64,000 bases of DNA from contig JAJXVU010000011.1 in NCBI GenBank assembly GCA_021781965.1, positions 1 through 64,000 of the forward strand, in the 5' to 3' direction. A model generated the notes under the pieces. The model was not told the origin of the DNA. It made no database searches and saw only the letters and a list, made by a program, of their open reading frames with translations. The position numbers and the translations under genes were made by a program. Below, in pieces: positions 9,578 through 18,379 of the stretch (its first letter is position 1; every line of letters starts with the position of its first letter). Source of the DNA: Pseudomonadota bacterium. Its GTDB lineage: Bacteria; Pseudomonadota; Gammaproteobacteria; UBA1113.

Positions 9578-10564
9578 ATGCAAAACAAATATTTATTATC
9601 CTTATCTACTTTCTACATTACGATTAAAGTACTCACTATTCTGATGATTTATAAAATAATTTCTTTCTATGGATTTCCTGTTTCTGCTTCTACATTAATT
9701 ATTCCTTTTTGGTTCGTTACGGGAGATATTATTGCTGAGGTCTATGGTTATAAAACGGCACGATATTTAGTATGGCTTGCTTTAGGATGTCAATTCTTAT
9801 TTGCTTTCACGGCTGGGGCTTTTTCATTCATACCATCTCCTGAAATAATACAAGATCATGCAGCTTATGATAGTATTTTACATAAACTCCCACGCGTGGC
9901 CATAGCAAGTTTTATCGGTATTATCGTGGGCGGCCTATCCAATGCTTACCTTATTAGCAAATGGAAATTTCTACTAAAAGGGAAATACTTTATTATAAGA
10001 AGCTTTGGTGCATCTACTTTAGGAGAATTGGTTTTTACAATTTGCGTTTATGTGATCGAGTTTTTTGGATTAACCTCAACCAGTAACATTTTAAAACTAG
10101 CGATTGATTCTTATCTAATAAAAGTTGTTATCAATGCTATACTTGTTTTTCCTGCAAATATGATAACGGTATTAATAAAAAGAAAAGAAGAAACACATAA
10201 TGCGAGTTCTCCTTTACCTCACTTTACTGTGACAGAACTGTATACCAAAGAAGATGGGCTGTCTTATTTTAAAACAACATTAATTGATACCCCAGTCCAA
10301 CACTTTTTAGGCAACTATTCTAACCCAATCAATGTATCCGAAATGTATTTTCGGCATTTTCGGGCTAATAATATATTCGATCAGCATACTGCGCCCAAAG
10401 AACAGTATATCATTTATCTAAATGGTGAGGTAGAAGTTAAAGCAAGCGGCGGTGAAAGTAAAATTTTCAAGCCTGGGGATATTTTATTTGCACGAGATAC
10501 ACATGGCAGTGGCCATATTACTGTGACACGTTCACAGGGACGATCTATTGTTATTGCAACTTAG
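9578..10564 (+). CDS. YhhQ/VUT-family queuosine-precursor transporter fused to a cupin-like domain
   Basis: N-terminal 210 or so residues form an inner-membrane protein of the Vut_1/DUF165 (YhhQ) family with about six hydrophobic segments. The signature WFVTGDIIAEVYGYKTAR is followed by GIIVGGLSNAYLISKWK and TLGELVFTICVY. Family members import queuine or preQ precursors. After RKEETHN comes a cytoplasmic cupin-like domain of about 110 residues (FDQHTAPKEQYIIYLNGEVE, then FKPGDILFARDTHGSGH). Stand-alone YhhQ is about 220 residues, so the cupin is an added module and may bind the imported ligand (inference). The ATG at 9578 has AAAGG upstream; an earlier in-frame ATG at 9479 would add 33 unlikely residues. 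Confidence 0.8.
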   Translation: MQNKYLLSLSTFYITIKVLTILMIYKIISFYGFPVSASTLIIPFWFVTGDIIAEVYGYKTARYLVWLALGCQFLFAFTAGAFSFIPSPEIIQDHAAYDSILHKLPRVAIASFIGIIVGGLSNAYLISKWKFLLKGKYFIIRSFGASTLGELVFTICVYVIEFFGLTSTSNILKLAIDSYLIKVVINAILVFPANMITVLIKRKEETHNASSPLPHFTVTELYTKEDGLSYFKTTLIDTPVQHFLGNYSNPINVSEMYFRHFRANNIFDQHTAPKEQYIIYLNGEVEVKASGGESKIFKPGDILFARDTHGSGHITVTRSQGRSIVIAT

Positions 10565-10670
10565 CAAGGTGAATGCTGTATTTTGTCATAAACACAGATT
10601 GTGTCACATCTTGTGCAGGCTGTCTTGTAATTGAATACAAAATAATCGTAAAATAAAGACAAAGAGAAAA

Positions 10671-11144
10671 ATGGAAAAAACGGAGTACGATTTGACTATT
10701 AATAACACAGATGAAAATGGTCTTTTTATTTGGTCTTCCGCTGTCCGATGTTATGAAATTGATTATCAAGGTATAGTCAATAATTCTTTATATTTTAGTT
10801 ATTTTGAACAAGCCCGATCAGAACATCTCGCAGCACTTGGAATTAACTGGTTTGAATTACATGATAAAGGTATTGACGCAGTTTTAATACACGTAGATAT
10901 GTCTATTAAAGCCGCTCTTTCTATGTTTGATAAGTTTTATGTAACATCAAAGATAGAGAAGTCCGGAAGGCTAAAAATCATTTTTCACCAAAAAATATTC
11001 AAAGCTATCAGTGACATTCTTGTTTCTGAGTCCATAAATACAGTAGTCTGTGTCTCTACTACTACAAAAAGACCTATTCTGCCAAAAGAGATTGATAATT
11101 TGCTTTTTAATCCACAAAACAGTAATCATGAACCTATTCCTTAA
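10671..11144 (+). CDS. Acyl-CoA thioesterase, 4HBT (YbgC/FadM-like) family
   Basis: Hot-dog fold thioesterase of 157 residues. The motif VRCYEIDYQGIVNNSLYFSY carries the catalytic Asp and the conserved Asn-Asn helix start of 4-hydroxybenzoyl-CoA thioesterase relatives. Such enzymes hydrolyse acyl-CoAs; the chain length preferred here is unknown. An N-terminal extension of about 20 residues precedes the domain. Its stop overlaps the start of the pabC-like gene by 17 bp, suggesting translational coupling, although the two have no evident shared pathway. Confidence 0.8.
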   Translation: MEKTEYDLTINNTDENGLFIWSSAVRCYEIDYQGIVNNSLYFSYFEQARSEHLAALGINWFELHDKGIDAVLIHVDMSIKAALSMFDKFYVTSKIEKSGRLKIIFHQKIFKAISDILVSESINTVVCVSTTTKRPILPKEIDNLLFNPQNSNHEPIP

Positions 11145-11982
11145 TGATCAACTGCTAACATCACTGGCAGCCTCACCGCTGTGCTTTGACCGCGGCTTAT
11201 TATTAGGCGATGGTTTATTTGAGACTATCCGCGCTGAAAGTAATACCTTACTATTCTTTGATGCTCATTATCAGCGCCTAAAACAAGGCGCTTTAGCCTT
11301 AAATATCGATTTTAGCCTATCGTCCCTAGAACTCAAGAATCGCTGTCACCAATTGTTGGCCGCTAATAATCTAGATACTACTATAGCCAGTTTACGCATC
11401 ACCTTAACTAGAGGCTGTTCTGAGCGCGGCATAGACATTCCTAAGCAACAAAAGCCGACGCTGTTAATTCATGCTGCGGCTTATACAAATACCATTATTA
11501 AGCCTAAATCTGTCTACATAACCGATATTATTCGTAATGAATATTCCCCCATTATACATCTTAAAACAACGAATTATTTAGAATTGATCTTAGCAAAGAA
11601 ACAAGCCGTAGATCGCGGCTATGATGACGGTTTGATGCAGAACACCAAAGGCGCTATAACGGAACTCAGCACGGCAAATATTTTTGTGGTTATAGGCGAT
11701 AGCATTATTACCCCGCCACTAAAAGATGGCGTTTTACCTGGGATCACGCGGCAAGAAATCATTACGGCTAGTCGTCAAATGAATATAAATATTATAGAGA
11801 AAGCTTTATATCCTGACGACCTATTCACAGCCTCAGAATGTTTTAGCAGTAACAGTTTAATCGAAATACAATCGATTCTTTCTATAAATGAACATCGTTT
11901 TGCTACTGGGGCAGAAGCAACGATGACAAAGCGTATTGTAGAAAATTATGTTGCGTATAAAAAAATAGTTAGCAGAACGTAA
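11128..11982 (+). CDS. pabC: Aminodeoxychorismate lyase (class IV aminotransferase fold)
   Basis: PLP enzyme of fold type IV, 284 residues; PabC makes 4-aminobenzoate from aminodeoxychorismate for folate. Seen: CFDRGLLLGDGLFETIR near the N-terminus, the PLP Lys in IIHLKTTNYLELILA, and the phosphate-binding glutamate region AITELSTANIFVV. Length fits PabC (about 270). D-amino acid or branched-chain aminotransferases share these motifs, so the exact activity is inferred. The ATG at 11128 is inside the end of the thioesterase gene and has no clear ribosome site, which fits coupling. It is convergent, 3 bp apart, with the beta-lactamase-like gene. Confidence 0.75.
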   Translation: MNLFLNDQLLTSLAASPLCFDRGLLLGDGLFETIRAESNTLLFFDAHYQRLKQGALALNIDFSLSSLELKNRCHQLLAANNLDTTIASLRITLTRGCSERGIDIPKQQKPTLLIHAAAYTNTIIKPKSVYITDIIRNEYSPIIHLKTTNYLELILAKKQAVDRGYDDGLMQNTKGAITELSTANIFVVIGDSIITPPLKDGVLPGITRQEIITASRQMNINIIEKALYPDDLFTASECFSSNSLIEIQSILSINEHRFATGAEATMTKRIVENYVAYKKIVSRT

Positions 11983-11985
11983 CTT

Positions 11986-13503
11986 TCACTTCCTTATAAT
12001 CGCATCTATTTTATTAGTATCTAAATACTGACAGGATAAATGCAATTGCTTATTTTCCCAACTATAGGTTAATTTCATTCCCAATGGCGCAATGAATTGA
12101 TTCTTAGCTACAGGGTATAATTTTTCTGGAGGTGCATCGTTCCCCCAATCTAGAATAAGTTGTTTTTTATCTAGAACAACCTTATGTGTAATATCATTTT
12201 TATCTAAAGCAAAACTGATAACAAATTTACTCATAGATTGGGATATTTTAATCGGTGTAAACTCTGTCGCATTGCTGTAGCCAACTTTAAAAGTATCATT
12301 GAAACTATTTGCCAACATTTGATTGATAGCCCCGCCATGGTCGGAATTGGTCATAACAACTAAACCATCCATTAATTTTGATTTGCTTGAGTTTGGATCT
12401 GCATTCACATAAGCAACCATAACAGATTGAAAACCATCGTTAACGCCGCCATGCCCAAATTGTAAAATTTGATTATGACTCTCCAATGCTAAACCTAAGC
12501 CATAAGGAGAAGGCTTTTGTGGTGTAAATAAATCCTTAGTCAATTCATCATTAAGATTTAATAGAGTGCCTTCGTGATAATAAGCATTCATTAATTGGAT
12601 GAGCAATGCGGCTAAGTCTGTTGGATTTGTCCATAATCCTGCCGCAGCATTTTCAGGATAGCTATGGTATTTCCCTGGATAAGGATTTCCATTTTTATCA
12701 TGTGCGCTGCTTGCCCTATAGTCATAAATTTTAGGCAATGGCTGTTGATAAGTACTATTTTTCATGCCCAAAGGAAGAAGTACATTTGCATCCATCCATG
12801 TTGCAAAATCTTCACCCGTAATACTTTGCATCGCGAGCTGTAAAATGCTTATGCCACCACCTGAATATGAAAATGCACTTCCTGGAGTTTGTACAACTTC
12901 TACAGCTTCTGTAACAATCAGTGGTTTTTTTCCATTTAATACGTCAATAATCGAGGGGAAAGGCGTAGCGGCTGGCCCGGCTAATCCTGGAAATCCATGC
13001 ACATTTATGCCGCCGATATGGGACATCAACATTCGCGCAGTAACTTCTTTTTTTTGTGTAAATTGATTCTGCGGTATTTTCCAACCAATAAGATAATCAT
13101 TTATGTTTTTATCTAAATTAAGTTTGTTTTCGGCAACTAATTTCAACGCTCCTAGTGCAGTCACAGGCTTACTAATCGATCCTGCTTGCAATAAATCATT
13201 TGGCGTTAACAGTATTTTATCATGATTATCTTTATAGCCATAGGACTTAATCCACACTATTTTTCCATCATGAATAGCAACCACACTAATCCCTGGAACT
13301 TTAAACTGTTTCATTGCTTCAGAGATGGTGAGCATTTGCCCACTCTCACCTTTAAAAATATAAGGATTGCGCAAACCGTTTTCAAATAATGCTAAATTGC
13401 TACGCTCTTTGGCCTCAACGTAGGTTGTTTGAGTATGAATAGTATTATCGGCAATTAAATTACTAAAACTGAATACTAGAAATAGTGCAATTATTTTTCT
13501 CAT
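11986..13503 (-). CDS. Exported serine beta-lactamase-like hydrolase (class C / PBP-like)
   Basis: 505 residues with a Sec signal peptide (MRKIIALFLVFSFSNLIAD). The beta-lactamase/transpeptidase-like fold shows the SxxK nucleophile motif in AGSISKPVTALGALKL, a Tyr motif in FSYSGGGISILQ, and HGG in LQFGHGGVNDGFQS where class C enzymes have KTG. This pattern is typical of EstB/AmpH-like esterases and peptidases rather than true beta-lactamases. About 130 C-terminal residues form a separate beta-rich domain seen in many family members. Likely periplasmic; substrate unknown. Confidence 0.8.
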   Translation of the reverse strand: MRKIIALFLVFSFSNLIADNTIHTQTTYVEAKERSNLALFENGLRNPYIFKGESGQMLTISEAMKQFKVPGISVVAIHDGKIVWIKSYGYKDNHDKILLTPNDLLQAGSISKPVTALGALKLVAENKLNLDKNINDYLIGWKIPQNQFTQKKEVTARMLMSHIGGINVHGFPGLAGPAATPFPSIIDVLNGKKPLIVTEAVEVVQTPGSAFSYSGGGISILQLAMQSITGEDFATWMDANVLLPLGMKNSTYQQPLPKIYDYRASSAHDKNGNPYPGKYHSYPENAAAGLWTNPTDLAALLIQLMNAYYHEGTLLNLNDELTKDLFTPQKPSPYGLGLALESHNQILQFGHGGVNDGFQSVMVAYVNADPNSSKSKLMDGLVVMTNSDHGGAINQMLANSFNDTFKVGYSNATEFTPIKISQSMSKFVISFALDKNDITHKVVLDKKQLILDWGNDAPPEKLYPVAKNQFIAPLGMKLTYSWENKQLHLSCQYLDTNKIDAIIRK

Positions 13504-13521
13504 GGAAATACCCCCATGGCG

Positions 13522-14514
13522 TTATTCAAACCGCAATGGCCTGGCCATTAGTTGTTGTAGGGCTTGTTTGATGCTGATCTTTTCTTGTAACACTTCATAT
13601 ACACATTGGGTGATCGGCATATCGACGTTATGATATGCACGCAGCCGTTGTACGCGCTCGGTGGTTTTAACCCCTTCAACCACTTGACCTATTTGCTCTA
13701 AAGCCATCTTGACCGTTAAACCTTGTCCTAGCAAAGAACCAAAGCGATGATTACGCGATTGATTGTCGGTACAAGTTAATACTAAATCTCCTACGCCTGC
13801 TAGGCCCATCAAGGTAGTAGGTTTAGCGCCTACGGCTATCCCCAAACGCATCATTTCAGCCAAACCACGGGTAATCAAAGCGCTGCGCGCATTGGCACCT
13901 AAGTTTGAACCGTCCACTATGCCGGCAGCAATCGCTAAGATATTTTTAACGGCACCACCCAACTGCACGCCAATTAAATCGCTGCTTTGATAGGCTCTGA
14001 AATAAGGATTGGAAAACAGTTGACACAAGGTTTCGCCATAGCTGAGATCGTTTGCAGCAATGGTGACTGCCGTCGGTTTTTCAGCAATCACTTCGCTGGC
14101 AAAAGAAGGGCCGGATAAAACCGCCAGCTTGCATTTCTTTCCTAAATGCTGCTCTGCCACTTCGTGTAACCAACGTCCATCGCTGTCTAAACCTTTAGTG
14201 CCCCAAAATACGCCAGTTTTTACGGCTAGATGCGGCACAATGGCTTCTACGGTCGTGCTAAAAGCGTGACTAGGAACTACCAATAACACATGATCTACGG
14301 CATGCACTGCAGCCGCTAAATCCAGCTTCACTTCTAGCGTAGACGGAAAAATAACTTCAGGAAAATATTTAGGATTACGACGCATCGTCGCAACTTGTTG
14401 CATATGTCCTGTATCGTGGCCCCACAAAGAAACAGCGTGTTGATTACGCGCCAGCAACAAGGCCAGCGCCATCCCCCAAGAACCTGATCCTAATACTGCG
14501 ACTCGAGTGGTCAT
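13522..14514 (-). CDS. gpsA: Glycerol-3-phosphate dehydrogenase [NAD(P)+]
   Basis: Makes sn-glycerol 3-phosphate from dihydroxyacetone phosphate for phospholipid synthesis. The N-terminal Rossmann fold has AVLGSGSWGMALALLLA. The catalytic Lys is in GAVKNILAIAAGI and the conserved GLAGVGDLVLTCT and RNHRFG blocks follow. Length 330 is normal. Its ATG shares one base with the secB stop (TGATG), so it is translationally coupled as the last gene of the yibN-grxC-secB-gpsA operon, the same order as in E. coli. Confidence 0.95.
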   Translation of the reverse strand: MTTRVAVLGSGSWGMALALLLARNQHAVSLWGHDTGHMQQVATMRRNPKYFPEVIFPSTLEVKLDLAAAVHAVDHVLLVVPSHAFSTTVEAIVPHLAVKTGVFWGTKGLDSDGRWLHEVAEQHLGKKCKLAVLSGPSFASEVIAEKPTAVTIAANDLSYGETLCQLFSNPYFRAYQSSDLIGVQLGGAVKNILAIAAGIVDGSNLGANARSALITRGLAEMMRLGIAVGAKPTTLMGLAGVGDLVLTCTDNQSRNHRFGSLLGQGLTVKMALEQIGQVVEGVKTTERVQRLRAYHNVDMPITQCVYEVLQEKISIKQALQQLMARPLRFE

Positions 14515-15005
14515 CAGAGTTGTATCATTCCTTCATTCTCAGCAGAATCTTTCTGTTGTTGCATCATTTGCTGAGCATGCAACGCTTCGAAATTCATGGG
14601 CGCTAAATGCAATGTAGGAAAACCGCCATTCATGATAGCTTCAGCAACCACTTGACGTGCATAAGGAAATAAAATTGCGGGACAATAAGCGCCCATTAAA
14701 TACTGGACCTGATCTTCTGGGAAATTTATCACTGCAAAAATACCGGCTTGTGCTACTTCCACTATATACGCTACTTTATCATTTAGTTTAGCCGTTACCG
14801 TGATAGTCATCACCACTTCATGCAAATTATCTCCTAATGGTTTTGCTTGAGTATTCAATTGCACTTCTATTTGTGGCTGCCAATTTTGTACTTGAAAGAC
14901 TTCAGGCGAATTCGGTGCCTCGAAGGACATATCTTTAATATACAAACGTTGTATATGCATTTGTGCGTTTTGTTCTGCGGTTGGCGCTACTTTTTCTTGA
15001 CTCAT
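14514..15005 (-). CDS. secB: Protein-export chaperone SecB
   Basis: Tetrameric cytoplasmic chaperone that keeps preproteins unfolded and hands them to SecA. Recognised by QRLYIKDMSFEAPNSPEVF, the LGDNLHEVVMTITVTA strand region and the PYARQVVAEAIMNGGFPTLHLAPMNF end region (discussed in parts by family). Length 163 is close to E. coli SecB (155), with a Gln-rich tail. A TTATTCC/AGGAG-type site precedes the ATG. It sits between grxC and gpsA. Confidence 0.95.
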   Translation of the reverse strand: MSQEKVAPTAEQNAQMHIQRLYIKDMSFEAPNSPEVFQVQNWQPQIEVQLNTQAKPLGDNLHEVVMTITVTAKLNDKVAYIVEVAQAGIFAVINFPEDQVQYLMGAYCPAILFPYARQVVAEAIMNGGFPTLHLAPMNFEALHAQQMMQQQKDSAENEGMIQL

Positions 15006-15017
15006 TACTGATTACTC

Positions 15018-15275
15018 CTATTTATTGTCTAACTTTGATTTTAACTTTCCGGCACGTTCTAACTCAACTAAATCATCACAACCACCTATATGCTCACCAT
15101 CAATAAAAATTTGTGGGACCGTACGGCGCTGACTCTTTTCCATCATTTCTGGAGCTTTGCTGGGATCTGCATCGATATTCACTTCATCGATAGCGACATT
15201 ATAACGCTTTAATAAGGCCTTGGCTTGATCGCAATAAGGACAAACTGTACGCGTATAGATTAGAACTTTAGCCAT
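15018..15275 (-). CDS. grxC: Glutaredoxin 3
   Basis: Small cytoplasmic dithiol glutaredoxin, 85 residues, that reduces disulfides with glutathione. The active site is TVCPYCDQA, with the cis-Pro segment RTVPQIFIDG and the glutathione-binding HIGGCDDL. The ATG at 15275 has GAGGAG upstream and matches the family start; an open frame continues upstream only by overlap with yibN. Third position in the conserved yibN-grxC-secB-gpsA order. Confidence 0.95.
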   Translation of the reverse strand: MAKVLIYTRTVCPYCDQAKALLKRYNVAIDEVNIDADPSKAPEMMEKSQRRTVPQIFIDGEHIGGCDDLVELERAGKLKSKLDNK

Positions 15276-15321
15276 AGTAACTCCTCGTACTATTTCAAGA
15301 AAAGCCCATATTGGACATCTC

Positions 15322-15744
15322 TTACTTAACCAATGGCAAGTTGTCTTGCCGCCACGCAGCCATGCCCTGCGCCAAATAGTAAACACGTTTATACCCTAAT
15401 TTTTCCACTTGCTGTGCATGGCTTAAGGATTTCTGCCCCTGTGCACAGACGAGGATAACGGGATCGGTTTTATTTTTTAATAAATTTTCTATTTTAGTGG
15501 TCAGTTTACCTGGATCCACTTGTTTAGCCCCAGCGATATGGCCCGCCTTAAATTCTTCCACAGTGCGCAGATCCAACACCAAGGCTTGCTCGCGATTGGC
15601 CAAATTCACCAATTCTTGTGTACTTATTTTGCTCAGCCCACGCATTCTGATGATAATTTCATTCACCGCCAAAGCAGCCAAAACCACCAACATCGCTAAA
15701 GACAGCAGCCAATGACTTTTGGCAAATTCTATGTAGACACCCAT
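15322..15744 (-). CDS. yibN: Membrane-anchored rhodanese-like protein YibN
   Basis: About 140 residues: one N-terminal membrane segment (LLSLAMLVVLAALAV) and a rhodanese domain with the active-site loop VCAQGQKS, whose Cys carries a persulfide in this family. The conserved LDLRTVEEFKAGHI and the C-terminal LAQGMAAWR are present. In the family the domain faces the cytoplasm. Function in sulfur or redox handling is inferred. The ATG at 15744 follows GAGAGG; another ATG at 15771 is less likely. First gene of the yibN-grxC-secB-gpsA set. Confidence 0.88.
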   Translation of the reverse strand: MGVYIEFAKSHWLLSLAMLVVLAALAVNEIIIRMRGLSKISTQELVNLANREQALVLDLRTVEEFKAGHIAGAKQVDPGKLTTKIENLLKNKTDPVILVCAQGQKSLSHAQQVEKLGYKRVYYLAQGMAAWRQDNLPLVK

Positions 15745-15885
15745 GAGGACCTCTCTTATTAATATTGGCACTAAGTATACACAGGTTATAGCGCTTTGTG
15801 AAACAGGGTGGTTTTTAGTGACAAAATCTGGTAGCTTGCTTTTATAGCGCTAATGAGGAGCTGTTTGCCATTCTTCTAATCTGTT

Positions 15886-16632
15886 ATGATATATTTTGAA
15901 AATGTTTCTAAAATTTATGATGGCGAAAGTCACCCTGTAGTGAATAATGTGTCATTTTTTGTTCGTAAAGGAGAAATTTTAACTTTATTGGGCTCATCGG
16001 GCGCAGGTAAAACCACTTTGCTTAAAATGGTAAACCGTCTGTGTGAACCATCACAAGGACAGGTTACTTTAGATGGACGCGCTGTCCATACATTCGATCC
16101 CATAGAACTACGCCGCCAAATTGGCTATGTCTCACAAAACATTGGCCTATTTCCTCATATGACCGTAGAAGACAATATCACGCTGGTATTACGTCTACAA
16201 AAGAAAAATAAGAAATCACGCAAAAAGCGTGCCGATGAATTATTAGAATTAGTCGATTTGAATCCACGCGACTATGCAACTCGTTTTCCGGATGAATTAT
16301 CGGGTGGAGAACAACAGCGCGTAAGCGTAGCCAAAGCCTTGGCCGCTGATCCAGAATATCTATTAATGGATGAACCTTTTGCGGCATTAGACCCCATTAT
16401 TCGTGATGAATTGCAAACAGAACTATTACGTTTGAACACAGCATTAAATAAAACCATTCTATTTGTCACCCATGACATTAACGAAGCATTACGTTTGAGC
16501 AACACTATTGGCATTATGCATAAAGGAAAATTAGAACAGATTGGCACAAGGGCAGAACTTTTACAGTCACCGGCTAATGCTTTTGTAAAGAGTTTTATGG
16601 CAACGGCTTTAACTGCCAGAAACGAGGATTAA
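15886..16632 (+). CDS. Osmoprotectant/betaine ABC transporter ATP-binding protein (OpuCA-like)
   Basis: ATPase of 248 residues of the quaternary-amine (OpuCA/ProV/OpuBA) type. Walker A is GSSGAGKTT (about 36-44), the Q-loop is in GYVSQNIGLFPHM, the signature is LSGGEQQRVSVAKALA, Walker B is YLLMDEPFAALD, and the switch His is in FVTHDINEA. The C-terminal CBS pair of OpuCA is absent. The next gene starts 4 bp later and encodes the fused permease and binding protein, so this is a two-gene uptake system. The ATG has only a weak ribosome site. Divergent from yibN, with promoters presumably in 15772-15885. Confidence 0.88.
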   Translation: MIYFENVSKIYDGESHPVVNNVSFFVRKGEILTLLGSSGAGKTTLLKMVNRLCEPSQGQVTLDGRAVHTFDPIELRRQIGYVSQNIGLFPHMTVEDNITLVLRLQKKNKKSRKKRADELLELVDLNPRDYATRFPDELSGGEQQRVSVAKALAADPEYLLMDEPFAALDPIIRDELQTELLRLNTALNKTILFVTHDINEALRLSNTIGIMHKGKLEQIGTRAELLQSPANAFVKSFMATALTARNED

Positions 16633-16635
16633 AAG

Positions 16636-18222
16636 ATGAATATCATCGATTCCTCACTCTTACAATTTATACTCTATCAGTGGCCCGCTCTATTAGAGAA
16701 GACCTGGCAACAAATTTATTTGGTTACTCTTGCTACTTTTCTCTCTATTATTATTGGTATTCCTCTCGCATTATTAGCCCATTATTATAAACGCTTGCGC
16801 ACTATTGTTTTATCCATAGCCAATATCTTACAAACTATTCCTAGCCTCGCTCTGTTAGCTTTTCTACTGCCTTTATTCGGCATAGGATCAAAGCCTGCCA
16901 TCATTGCCATGGCTTTATATGGTCTATTGCCGATTGTGCGCGCCACTTTAACCGGCATAGAATCTGTGTCAGCACAATTACTAGAAACTGCAACCGCTAC
17001 AGGTTTAACCGCTTATCAAACCTTGTACATCTTAGAATTGCCATTGGCTGCACCCAACATTATTTCCGGCATTAAAACTTCGGCTGTCATTAATGTAGGC
17101 GTTGCGACATTGGCCGCTTTTATTGGTGCGGGTGGTTTAGGTGATTTTATTATGCGGGGCTTGGCTGTAGACAGTACTAGACTTATATTATTAGGTGCGA
17201 TTCCCGCCGCCATACTGGCTTTGTTCATGGATGGTTTTATAGGCTTTATCGCCAAGCTCAGCGACAAACGAGTACACCGGCATTCCTACAAGAAATCAAA
17301 ATATACTTTATGGCTAATCATATTGATCATTCTTGCATTTATAACCGGTGTGACTTTTAAACTTCTGTACTTAGAACCTAGACGCGCAGAGATTATTGTT
17401 GCTTCAAAAAACTTTACTGAATCTATGATTCTGGCTGAACTTACAGCTATTATGATAGAAGATCACACAGAGATTAAAGTAGATAGAAAATTAAATCTAG
17501 GATCCACCGTTATTTGTCATCGTGCCATGTTAAACCAACAAATCGATATCTATCCAGAATACACCGGCACGGCTTATCTCATTATATTACATAAATTGTA
17601 CAACCCTAATTTAACGGAACAAGACATTTACAATACCGTTAAAACGGCTTATAAAAAACAATTTAATATCGTGTGGCTAGCCCCTTTTGGCTTTAGCAAT
17701 TCTCAAGGCATTGCCGTACGTGCAGATATGGCGCAGCAATATCATTTAAAAACCATCAGTGATCTTAAAAAAATTCCACAGCAGTTTAGCTTTGCCGCTC
17801 CATCAGAAAGTTTCCAACGTGCAGATGGTGTACCAGGCTTAAGAAAAGCCTACGATTTACCTCTCAACAATACTAGAGAAATGGATATGAGCCTAATGTA
17901 CGATGCGCTCAAGAACAAGCTAGTGGATGTCAGTACTGTTTTTACTACCGATGGCCGTATTCCTAAATACCATTTACAGGTATTAATAGATGACAAACAC
18001 GTTGCCCCACCTTATTACGCTGCCCCCTTGATCCGCGACGCCATTTTAAAACGATATCCGCAATTAGAAAGCGTATTAGCTCCACTGGCGAATATATTAG
18101 ATGAAAACACCATGCAACAACTGAATGCAGAGGTAGATAGTGATCATAAAACACCCCATGAAGTAGCGTTGGCATTCTTAAAAGGAAAAGGGTTGGTGGC
18201 TGAATCTGGTACTGCAGAATAA
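16636..18222 (+). CDS. Fused permease-substrate-binding protein of osmoprotectant ABC transporter
   Basis: 528 residues. Residues 20-215 are an ABC permease with several membrane segments and the EAA-like loop LLETATATGLTAYQTLY. After another membrane segment (about 230-250) comes a glycine-betaine/choline binding domain (about 260-520; IIVASKNFTESMILAEL and QQIDIYPEYTGTAYL). In this fused layout, known from OpuB/OpuF-type systems, the binding domain sits outside the membrane tethered to the permease. Probable role: uptake of betaine, carnitine or choline. The last codons (SGTAE and the stop) are inside a 43-bp inverted repeat, so the native C-terminus may have been altered by a repeat insertion. 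Confidence 0.88.
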   Translation: MNIIDSSLLQFILYQWPALLEKTWQQIYLVTLATFLSIIIGIPLALLAHYYKRLRTIVLSIANILQTIPSLALLAFLLPLFGIGSKPAIIAMALYGLLPIVRATLTGIESVSAQLLETATATGLTAYQTLYILELPLAAPNIISGIKTSAVINVGVATLAAFIGAGGLGDFIMRGLAVDSTRLILLGAIPAAILALFMDGFIGFIAKLSDKRVHRHSYKKSKYTLWLIILIILAFITGVTFKLLYLEPRRAEIIVASKNFTESMILAELTAIMIEDHTEIKVDRKLNLGSTVICHRAMLNQQIDIYPEYTGTAYLIILHKLYNPNLTEQDIYNTVKTAYKKQFNIVWLAPFGFSNSQGIAVRADMAQQYHLKTISDLKKIPQQFSFAAPSESFQRADGVPGLRKAYDLPLNNTREMDMSLMYDALKNKLVDVSTVFTTDGRIPKYHLQVLIDDKHVAPPYYAAPLIRDAILKRYPQLESVLAPLANILDENTMQQLNAEVDSDHKTPHEVALAFLKGKGLVAESGTAE

Positions 18223-18302
18223 CAAAACGTGATCTACAGTACCAGAATGGCACTGTAAACTGGTACTGTAGATCACGTTTTGTTATTCTGCAGTACCAGA
18301 TT
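18203..18302. repeat. 100-bp perfect inverted repeat, gene-less copy of the ATPase-1 control array
   Basis: Arms 18203-18245 and 18260-18302 are exact reverse complements (43 bp) around a 14-base loop. Inside are two 36-bp units, 18208-18243 and 18262-18297, each GGTACTG...CAGTACC, 18 bp apart. The same 36-18-36 geometry is found at 20011-20100 upstream of the AAA ATPase. The repeat overlaps the stop codon of the permease/binding-protein gene and could fold into a very stable cruciform or 3' mRNA hairpin. A further 65 bp to the right (to about 18366) also match sequence beyond the 20011 array. Confidence 0.9.
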
Positions 18303-18379
18303 ATAGGTCACTATTTTGGTCTTTAGCGACGTAATTCGGCCAAAATGGAGATTAGGAATCCCCTTCGATTCTAAATGAT

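Noticed and set aside
11986-13503. True beta-lactamase (antibiotic resistance gene)
   Set aside because: Has SxxK but HGG instead of KTG and an extra C-terminal domain; this is the esterase/peptidase-like branch, so resistance should not be claimed.
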